A DNA stretch of 10,760 bases from an uncultured bacterium (lineage in GTDB: Bacteria; Cyanobacteriota; Vampirovibrionia; Gastranaerophilales; Gastranaerophilaceae), in NCBI GenBank assembly GCA_900314375.1, contig OMVC01000205.1, positions 1-10,760 of the forward strand, read 5' to 3'. Below are positions 4,841 through 10,760 of this stretch, one piece after another. Every line of letters starts with the position of its first letter. The stretch's first letter is position 1. Below the pieces are notes generated by a model, which worked only from the letters and a program-made list of their open reading frames with translations, ran no database searches and was not told the origin of the DNA. The position numbers and the translations under genes were made by a program.

Positions 4841-5629
4841 ATGAAAAAAGTTGCAATTATTACACTTGCATTTAATAAATTGGAAGAAGCAACAAAACCT
4901 TATTTAAAATCTTTATACCAATTTACTGATACAGATATGTTTGATTTGATATTAGTAAATAATGGTTCTACTGATGAAACTCAAAAATTTATAGAAAATT
5001 TTGCTTCTGACAAATCTAATATAATAATTATTGAAAATTCCGAAAATCTCTGATATTCCAAAGGGAATAATATTGGTATAAAAGAAATTATTGACAAAAA
5101 TTATGAATATATAGGGTTTTTAAATAATGATATTCTGTTTACTCCAAATTGGCTGGAAGATACACTGGATGCGTTTAATCTTGATAAAAGTTTAGGGATG
5201 TTATCTCCAAGAAATAATGCAAAAAGTAAACTTAAAATGAATAATTATTTGGATAATTATAAGCAATTTTTATCAAAATTTAAAACTCAATTAAAATATG
5301 TTGTGACTCCATCTTTCAGTTGCGTTATTGTAAAAAAGGAAGTTATTGAAAAAATTGGTGGTTTTGATGAAGCTTATTCTCCTGCATTTTGGGAAGATAA
5401 TGACTTGTCATTAAGAGCTATGTATGCCGGATACACTCTTGCATACACAAATTCGGCGTTCATTTTCCACAACCATTCAACAACTTCAAAAGATGTTTTA
5501 GATGATATAAAAAAACGTAATCAAGAATATTTTTTCAATAAACATCCTCTCGGACGCTGGATTTGGGAACATAAAAGAACAAATCTTTTAAAAGATATTA
5601 AAAAATATATTATTGAAAGTTTTGAATAA
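4841..5629 (+). pseudogene. Family-2 glycosyltransferase interrupted by one in-frame TGA
   Basis: The frame is continuous from ATG 4841 to TAA 5629 (262 codons) except for TGA at 5051-5053, codon 71. Both sides are clearly one GT2 (GT-A fold) protein. Before the stop come the N-terminal strand KKVAIITLAFN and the nucleotide-binding LILVNNGSTDET (residues 37-48). After it come YSKGNNIGIKE, the DXD-like FLNNDILFTPNWL (93-105), GGFDEAYSPAFWEDNDLSLR (173-192) with the acidic ED pair, and the late His block IFHNHSTTS. The TGA falls where the family has Gly in N-x-G-(aromatic)-x-x-G-N-N, so GGA to TGA is the simplest explanation. It would transfer a sugar from a nucleotide donor to a cell-surface glycan. 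The ATG is preferred over a TTG 15 bases upstream because GAAGGG precedes it. It may be a recent nonsense mutation, a sequence error or, less likely, readthrough. Confidence 0.85.
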
Positions 5630-5637
5630 TAAATTTT

Positions 5638-5670
5638 AAATGGGTAAAGTAAGAAACTTTACCCATTTTT
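5638..5670. terminator. Bidirectional terminator between convergent genes
   Basis: A perfect 13-bp stem (5638-5650 with 5656-5668) is built on AAATGGGTAAAGT and its complement, with the loop AAGAA. TTTTT follows on the plus strand, and on the minus strand the stem runs into T/A-rich sequence. It lies between the stop of the glycosyltransferase gene (plus) and the stop of the foldase gene (minus), so it can serve both. Confidence 0.9.
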
Positions 5671-5696
5671 ATTTATTATTTTTTTATTTTTAACTT

Positions 5697-6830
5697 TTAT
5701 TTCTTTTGTTTATTCATTTCTGCTGATTGTTTTTGCATTTCGCCAATTTGTTCTTTTAATTTCTTGGCAATTACATCAGGATTGTATTGTTCGTCAACAA
5801 ATTCGATTTTTGCTTTTTTCTTTGCGGCATTTACTATATCATCTAAAGTTTTTAATTCCTTATCAGCAGCTAATCTTTCTTTTAATTTTGATTGGATTTT
5901 TTCTAAAGGTTCTGTTCCTGCTGCACGTCTGTCTGTTACCATTATAATATGATATCCGAATTGTGATTGAACCGGTTCTGAAACTGTGTTTGGTTTTGCA
6001 CTAAATGCAACTTTTGAAAATTCTGGTACCATTTGTTCTTTATCAAAGAAACCTAAATCACCGCCATTTGAGGCTGAACCTTTATCATCAGAATATTTTT
6101 GAGCATATTGCGCAAATTTTGAATTATCTGCTTGTAATTCTTTTGATAATTTTTGCGCTAATGCTTTTTGTTTATCCATTTGTTCTTGAACTAATGCTTT
6201 TTTCTCCTCTGGTTTTAATTCTTTTTTTGTACTTTCAACCAATTCTTGTTCTATTTGATAAGGATTTGCCATTAGCAATATATGGCTTGCTTTTACCTGT
6301 TCGCCATGTTTGAACATTTGTATATTTTTGTTGTAAAAATCTTTTACTTCTGCATCTGATACTTTTGTTTTCCCTGATAAACGAGCTAATTTTTGCATTT
6401 TTACCTGCATTTTTATGTCTTCTCTGAATTTTGATACAGATACGCCATTTTGTTTCAATATTTCTGACAATTTATCTTTTCCGCCCATTTGGTCCATTAT
6501 TTTGGCTATGGCTTTGTCTACTTCTTTATTTGATACTTTTATTCCTTTCGCTTTTACTTCTTGTTCAAGTAATTCTTTTACAATAATTTGATTTATTACA
6601 CCTTGTTCTGTCATCAAATAAAGCATACCGTCTTTGTGTTCTTTCATTCCTTCAGCCATGCCCATTTGAGCAAAAGGCGATTGAGCTATTTGGGAATCCA
6701 TTAATTTTTCAAATTCTTGCTTTGTTACAACAGAATCATTTATCTTTATTATTACATCTTTTTTTACTCCGCAACCTGTAACTAAAATTCCGGCAAGTAA
6801 CATTGTCGCTAATAATTTTTTTGTGTTCAT
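5697..6830 (-). CDS. Lipoprotein peptidyl-prolyl isomerase (SurA/PrsA/PpiC-like foldase)
   Basis: This 377-residue extracytoplasmic folding factor probably catalyses cis-trans isomerisation of proline bonds in exported proteins. A signal peptide with lipobox VTGC (residues 17-20) predicts lipidation at C20. Residues about 25-165 form a SurA-N-like helical chaperone region (VVTKQEFEKLM, then helices to VSDAEVKDFYNKN). The parvulin domain covers about 177-303: KASHILLM at its start, FAQYAQKYSDD, GGDLGFF, VPEFSKVAFSA, and FGYHIIMVTDRR at its end. A charged helical insert (about 189-222, rich in Lys/Glu/Gln) separates the first strand from the rest. The C-terminal tail is also Lys/Gln-rich. A GAGAGGG sequence nine bases before the ATG supports the start. 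It follows mfd by about 20 bases, probably in one operon; a ppiC-type gene after mfd is a known arrangement in Firmicutes. Confidence 0.92.
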   Translation of the reverse strand: MNTKKLLATMLLAGILVTGCGVKKDVIIKINDSVVTKQEFEKLMDSQIAQSPFAQMGMAEGMKEHKDGMLYLMTEQGVINQIIVKELLEQEVKAKGIKVSNKEVDKAIAKIMDQMGGKDKLSEILKQNGVSVSKFREDIKMQVKMQKLARLSGKTKVSDAEVKDFYNKNIQMFKHGEQVKASHILLMANPYQIEQELVESTKKELKPEEKKALVQEQMDKQKALAQKLSKELQADNSKFAQYAQKYSDDKGSASNGGDLGFFDKEQMVPEFSKVAFSAKPNTVSEPVQSQFGYHIIMVTDRRAAGTEPLEKIQSKLKERLAADKELKTLDDIVNAAKKKAKIEFVDEQYNPDVIAKKLKEQIGEMQKQSAEMNKQKK

Positions 6831-6851
6831 AAGTGATATCCCTCTCTTTTT

Positions 6852-9800
6852 TTAATACTCGTGACTTACTTTGTGAATATAATATAACAAATCTGTTAAA
6901 ATGTTAAATATTTCATCAAAATTCATATAAGATGTTTTTAATATTAAAATTGAATTGCCTTCTGTGCAAGTTTTTGGAGCTATTGTAAAATTTACTTTTC
7001 TTGATATATTTGGCGGTAATGCTCGTTGGATAATATTCCATTCAGGTTTTGTATAAGGTGTATAAATCCTTATAACTTCACCTGCCTCTCGTATTGCGCT
7101 TATTTTTACGTCTGTTGCTTTTAAACGTAATCTGATTAATTTTATTAAGTTTTCAACAGATTCAGGCGGAGTAGAAAATCTGTCTTTCCATTCTTCTTGT
7201 ATATAATCAAGTTCTACTTCAGATTTTACATCTGCAAGACGTTTATATTCAATCATTTTTTGTTCGGTTGAACCTACCCACTCATCAGGAATATATGCTG
7301 TTACATTTATATCAACAATTGTCGGATTTGTTTTTTCAGTATGCTCTCCTTGTAATTCTTTTACCGCTTCTTCTAAAAGCTCGCAATATGCATCAAAACC
7401 CACATTTACCATGTGACCATGTTGTTTTGTTCCTAAAATATTACCGACTCCGCGAATTTCAACATCTCTCATCGCTATCTGATAGCCGCTGCCGAGTGTT
7501 GTAAATTCTTTTATCGCCTTTAATCTGTCTATTGCATCTTTTGTTATTTCTTTACTTTTTTTATAGAAACAGTAGCAATAAGCCTGTCTTTCACTACGTC
7601 CGACACGACCTCTTAATTGATATAATTGCGCCAATCCAAACCTGTCAGAATCATGAATTATCATTGTATTGGCATTTGGGATATCTATGCCGTTTTCAAT
7701 AATTGTTGTTGCAAGTAATATATCATATTCATGGTTTTCAAAATCTACTATTACTTTTTCTAATTCTTTTTCATCCATTTGCCCATGACCGATTGCTATT
7801 CGTGCGTTCGGAACAATTCTTTGGAGTAATGTTTTCATCTCCATTATGGTTTCTACTCTGTTATAAAGATAAAAAATTTGACCTTCCCTATCTATTTCGT
7901 GATTTATGGCATTTTTAACCATTGTTTCATTCCATTCACCTACATAGGTTTTTATCGGTAAACGGTTTTTTGGCGGTGTTTTTATCAATGAAATATCTTT
8001 TATTCCCGACAAAGACATATACAATGTTCTTGGAATAGGTGTTGCAGACATTGAAAGAATATCTATATTTTCTCTTAATTGTTTTAATTTTTCTTTGTGT
8101 CGAACCCCAAAACGGTGTTCCTCATCTATTACCAAAAATCCTAAATCTTTAAATACAATTCCGTCTTGTAAAAGCCTGTGAGTACCTATTACAACATCAC
8201 ATTCACCTGTTGCAAGATGTTTTATTGTTTCTTTTTGTTCTTTTTGGGTTCTAAATCTTGATAATAATTCGACTTTTACCCCGAACGGTTTAAATCTTTC
8301 TGACATTGTTTGATAGTGTTGAAGTGCAAGTATTGTTGTCGGTGCAATAACAGCTGCTTGTTTGCCGGAAGTAATGGCTTTAAATATTGCGCGCATTGCA
8401 ACTTCTGTTTTACCAAACCCGACATCACCGCATAGCAATCTGTCCATCGGTAAAGAAGATTCCATATCGCGTTTTACTTCTGTTATTGATTTTAATTGAT
8501 CGGGTGTTTCTATATATTCAAAAGCTTCTTCCATTTCTATCTGCCAATTTGTATCTGGTAAAAATTCAAAACCTTGCTGCATCTTACGTTTTGCATAAAG
8601 CCTTAATAAATCATAAGCAACTGTTTCTACGGCTTTTTTGACTTTTGTTTTTGTGCTTTCCCAATCACGACCGCCCATTTTGGAAAGTTTTGGTTTTGTA
8701 TTCCCAGCTCCGCGATAACGGCATAATAGATTTATTTGTTCTGCAGGTATGTGAAGTTTATCTTTGTTTGCATATTCAATCGTTAAATAATCTTTTAACT
8801 GTCCGTCTATTTCTTGTTTTGATAATCCTTTATAAATCCCCAAACCATGTATTGTATGAACTACAAATTCACCTTCTTTTATATCATTTATATTTTCAAT
8901 ATATTCAGGTTTTTCTTTGTAATAGGATTTTTTTGATGATAAAATTTCTTTCGGACGTTTATTAAACAGTTCTCTGTCAGTAATAATTACAGTATTAAAA
9001 TCATGCAAAATACATCCGCCTGATATTATTGCAGGTTGATAATCTATATCAAAGATTTCATTTTCTTCCAAAACTTCTTTTACTCTGTCAGGGTAATCTG
9101 TTGCAATGATTTTTTTATATAACTGGTGTTCTTTTATATATCTTACAATCTCTTCAAAATCAGCATCAAAATTGCGCAACGGTTCTGAATTGAATTCTAT
9201 TAAATCAACCATGCTGCCATCTACAAAGTTATTTAACCCGATTTTTTGGAAATATGTTGTTGCTCGCAAAAATTCTTCATAGGTAAAGTGGTTTTTGAAG
9301 TCTATTTTTTCAATAATTCCTTTATTCAAATTTTCTTCATAACGTTTGTTGTATTCTTCATCAAGCATTTCATATTTTGAATATATTTCTGATGTTTCAT
9401 CAAAAATAATCGTGTAATCTTCAAAATACTCAAATATACTTACCAAATTTTTATTGAATTTACTTTGATAGACTTCTATACCTTCGTCATAAGAGGATTG
9501 GAGGATTTGAGGATTAGAGGGCCGGCTTTTGTCAGTTTGCTTATCGTCATATCTTCCTATTTTTATACAATCTAATATAAATTTATAGACAGGAAATATT
9601 GTTGTTTCTTTTGCTTTTTCAACTGATTTTTGGGTTTCATTATTAAAATAACGAATATCTACAACTTCATCTCCCCAAAGTTCAATCCTTACAGGAGTTT
9701 TATTTAAAGAAAAAACATCAGCAATATCACCGCGAATACTAAATTCTCCAATATCGCTAACCATTGTTTCTTTTTTATATCCAAGAGAAACAAGATTGCG

Positions 9801-10229
9801 TGAAAATTCACCTAAATCTAATGTATCCCCAACTTTTATTTCGATTTTATTTTCATTATAAAAATTTTGATTTGGAAATTTTTCAAACAATGATTTTACG
9901 GGACAAATTATTATATCAGGCTTTTTTTGTAATATTTCAACTTGTTTTGCATAGTTATAAAGATTTGTTGAAACAGCCTCATACATAGAGACATCTTGAT
10001 ATGGGAAAATTTCTGATGATAAATCAAACATTGTATTCAAATCGCTTTGGTATTTCAGAGCAGATTGTTCTGTTGATGTTATAAATAAAATCTTTTTTTC
10101 AGATGCGGCTTTTGATACCGTAAAAAGGCGTAAAAATGATGTTAATCCTGTTATCGCAAAGGATTTATTGTTTGATATTTTATTTTTTAATAATTCTAAT
10201 TTAGCGTTATTTTCATTTATAATAAACAT
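6852..10229 (-). CDS. mfd: Transcription-repair coupling factor Mfd
   Basis: This large ATP-driven DNA translocase removes RNA polymerase stalled at lesions and recruits UvrA. From the ATG at 10229 it has 1,125 residues; the following numbers use that start. A UvrB-like module spans about 15-350, and the CarD-like RNA polymerase-interacting domain starts at GEFVVHTIHGLGIY (453-466). The translocase has Walker A GDVGFGKTEVA (601-611), DEEH (702-705), SATPIPRT (728-735), and motif VI QLRGRVGRSERQAYCY (871-886). The TRCF C-terminal domain occupies roughly the last 150 residues. The frame stays open upstream to ATG 10253 and TTG 10271, but those add a hydrophobic stretch unsuited to a cytosolic protein, and an extended -10 box lies inside it. 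No Shine-Dalgarno precedes any candidate. Residues about 237-245 are encoded by an 8-bp tandem repeat. The stop is about 20 bases before the foldase gene. Confidence 0.97.
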   Translation of the reverse strand: MFIINENNAKLELLKNKISNNKSFAITGLTSFLRLFTVSKAASEKKILFITSTEQSALKYQSDLNTMFDLSSEIFPYQDVSMYEAVSTNLYNYAKQVEILQKKPDIIICPVKSLFEKFPNQNFYNENKIEIKVGDTLDLGEFSRNLVSLGYKKETMVSDIGEFSIRGDIADVFSLNKTPVRIELWGDEVVDIRYFNNETQKSVEKAKETTIFPVYKFILDCIKIGRYDDKQTDKSRPSNPQILQSSYDEGIEVYQSKFNKNLVSIFEYFEDYTIIFDETSEIYSKYEMLDEEYNKRYEENLNKGIIEKIDFKNHFTYEEFLRATTYFQKIGLNNFVDGSMVDLIEFNSEPLRNFDADFEEIVRYIKEHQLYKKIIATDYPDRVKEVLEENEIFDIDYQPAIISGGCILHDFNTVIITDRELFNKRPKEILSSKKSYYKEKPEYIENINDIKEGEFVVHTIHGLGIYKGLSKQEIDGQLKDYLTIEYANKDKLHIPAEQINLLCRYRGAGNTKPKLSKMGGRDWESTKTKVKKAVETVAYDLLRLYAKRKMQQGFEFLPDTNWQIEMEEAFEYIETPDQLKSITEVKRDMESSLPMDRLLCGDVGFGKTEVAMRAIFKAITSGKQAAVIAPTTILALQHYQTMSERFKPFGVKVELLSRFRTQKEQKETIKHLATGECDVVIGTHRLLQDGIVFKDLGFLVIDEEHRFGVRHKEKLKQLRENIDILSMSATPIPRTLYMSLSGIKDISLIKTPPKNRLPIKTYVGEWNETMVKNAINHEIDREGQIFYLYNRVETIMEMKTLLQRIVPNARIAIGHGQMDEKELEKVIVDFENHEYDILLATTIIENGIDIPNANTMIIHDSDRFGLAQLYQLRGRVGRSERQAYCYCFYKKSKEITKDAIDRLKAIKEFTTLGSGYQIAMRDVEIRGVGNILGTKQHGHMVNVGFDAYCELLEEAVKELQGEHTEKTNPTIVDINVTAYIPDEWVGSTEQKMIEYKRLADVKSEVELDYIQEEWKDRFSTPPESVENLIKLIRLRLKATDVKISAIREAGEVIRIYTPYTKPEWNIIQRALPPNISRKVNFTIAPKTCTEGNSILILKTSYMNFDEIFNILTDLLYYIHKVSHEY
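9493..9521. repeat. 8-bp tandem repeat inside mfd
   Basis: On the plus strand GAGGATTG, GAGGATTT and GAGGATTA run head to tail, followed by GAGGG and then GCCGGC. Three units make 24 bases, so the reading frame is preserved; they encode part of RPSNPQILQSS in the variable linker of the UvrB-like module. The local base composition differs from the surrounding mfd sequence. Confidence 0.85.
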
Positions 10230-10236
10230 CAATAAA

Positions 10237-10245
10237 ATTATAGCA
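10237..10245 (-). promoter_or_regulatory. Extended -10 promoter element of mfd
   Basis: On the minus strand this reads TGCTATAAT, a perfect extended -10. The predicted start is near 10230, one base before the ATG at 10229. A second candidate lies upstream: TTGTAA (10286-10281) and TATAAA (10263-10258) with a 17-base spacer, predicting a start near 10251. Both support the 10229 start codon. Confidence 0.5.
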
Positions 10246-10318
10246 TAAGTCATATATTTTATATTGCGCAAATTTTATTTTTACAAGTTTTACAACATTA
10301 AAATATGAAAGGATAAAA

Positions 10319-10747
10319 ATGTCAGAGATAGAATTAGGACCATTTCCAAAATATGAAACAGTAAGAAACAATGCATATTTATCATACATAGCGATAGACT
10401 CAAAATTTAATTTAGATAGTATTGATATTGGATTTTATAAAGAACATTTGAAAGATTGTGAAAAAAATCCGACTGTTGGTTTTATTGCAAGAAATAAATA
10501 CATTACAGGTAAAAAAATGAACCATCCGCTTCATGCAAAAAGAAATATTAAATTTTTAGAAAGACAACCTGAAATAGATTTGTTACAAAAGAATATTAAG
10601 AACAAAATAAATACATTATATCCAAAAACAAAAAATGCAAGGCAATATATTATTAAATCCGGAAGAATTTCTCTTGATGCAATAAAAAAAATAAAAAAAT
10701 ATACCATAATTGATAAATTAAAAATTTGTCTTAAAAGTTTTTTATAA
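10319..10747 (+). CDS. Small basic protein of unknown function
   Basis: The protein has 142 residues and I do not recognise it. It is Lys-rich and contains no signal peptide or clear membrane segment. The N-terminal half has a composed, folded-looking sequence (GPFPKYETVRNNAYLSYIAID, then an acidic to mixed region). The second half is strongly basic and helical (KKMNHPLHAKRNIKF, NIKNKINTLYPKTKNAR, AIKKIKKY, KLKICLKSF), which would suit nucleic-acid or membrane-surface binding, though this is only inferred. A single Cys lies near the middle and another near the end. AAAGGA five bases before the ATG supports the start. It diverges from mfd with a gap of about 90 bases, and no clear plus-strand promoter is visible. 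The stop is 13 bases from the window edge, so its downstream context is unseen. Confidence 0.75.
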   Translation: MSEIELGPFPKYETVRNNAYLSYIAIDSKFNLDSIDIGFYKEHLKDCEKNPTVGFIARNKYITGKKMNHPLHAKRNIKFLERQPEIDLLQKNIKNKINTLYPKTKNARQYIIKSGRISLDAIKKIKKYTIIDKLKICLKSFL

Positions 10748-10760
10748 ATAATAATTAATA

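Noticed and set aside
5051..5069. UGA read as selenocysteine with the adjoining hairpin as a SECIS element
   Set aside because: The family has glycine, not cysteine, at this position, and the hairpin is short with only two G-C pairs.
4841..5629. A genetic code in which UGA means glycine, as in Absconditabacteria/Gracilibacteria
   Set aside because: Only one in-frame TGA is seen, while Mfd, DapF, S6, S18 and the foldase encode their many glycines without any TGA.
10229..10271. Extended Mfd start at TTG 10271 or ATG 10253
   Set aside because: It adds a hydrophobic stretch atypical of Mfd and runs through predicted promoter sequence; no Shine-Dalgarno supports it.

Overview
This is a low-GC, densely coded bacterial window. 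It holds core housekeeping genes, two unassigned proteins at the edges and a small glycan-related pair in the middle. The standard code applies: a roughly 1,100-residue Mfd and several other long genes read through with GGN glycines and no internal stop. DapF points to a diaminopimelate/lysine pathway. A lipoprotein parvulin, S6-SSB-S18 gene order and mfd-ppiC linkage fit many bacteria. The base composition and protein style suggest an animal-gut lineage such as Candidatus Gastranaerophilales (Melainabacteria/Vampirovibrionia), or a Clostridia-like Firmicute. This placement is inference and not strong.

Layout: (1) 1-615 is the C-terminal part of an unrecognised protein, closed by a strong hairpin terminator. 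(2) 718-3093 is a plus-strand block, dapF, then rpsF-ssb-rpsR with its own promoter and a terminator. The two gaps in the ribosomal block carry a GC-rich 116-bp repeat: one full copy between rpsF and ssb, one full plus one partial copy between ssb and rpsR. (3) 3094-3429 is non-coding as far as I can see. (4) 3430-4644 (minus) encodes a membrane-anchored, probably all-helical protein, divergent from a family-2 glycosyltransferase gene (4841-5629, plus) that is broken by one in-frame TGA where a conserved glycine is expected. (5) A bidirectional terminator separates this from a minus-strand pair, mfd followed after about 20 bases by a lipoprotein PpiC/SurA-like foldase. (6) A small basic unknown protein (10319-10747, plus) diverges from mfd.

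The most unusual feature is the repeat system inside the rpsF-ssb-rpsR operon. In both gaps the GC-rich core lies between direct repeats of GC(G/A)(A/T)AAGCCGG at a period of 122-123 bp. At rpsF the repeat supplies the last codons and stop. A second copy downstream would encode the same C-terminal residues and a stop, as if the element had entered the gene end and rebuilt it. The ssb Shine-Dalgarno sequence lies in a diverged copy of the same repeat unit. Other points of interest are the UGA-interrupted glycosyltransferase, a tryptophan-free SSB, an 8-bp tandem repeat inside mfd, and two minus-strand genes whose extended -10 boxes predict almost leaderless transcripts.
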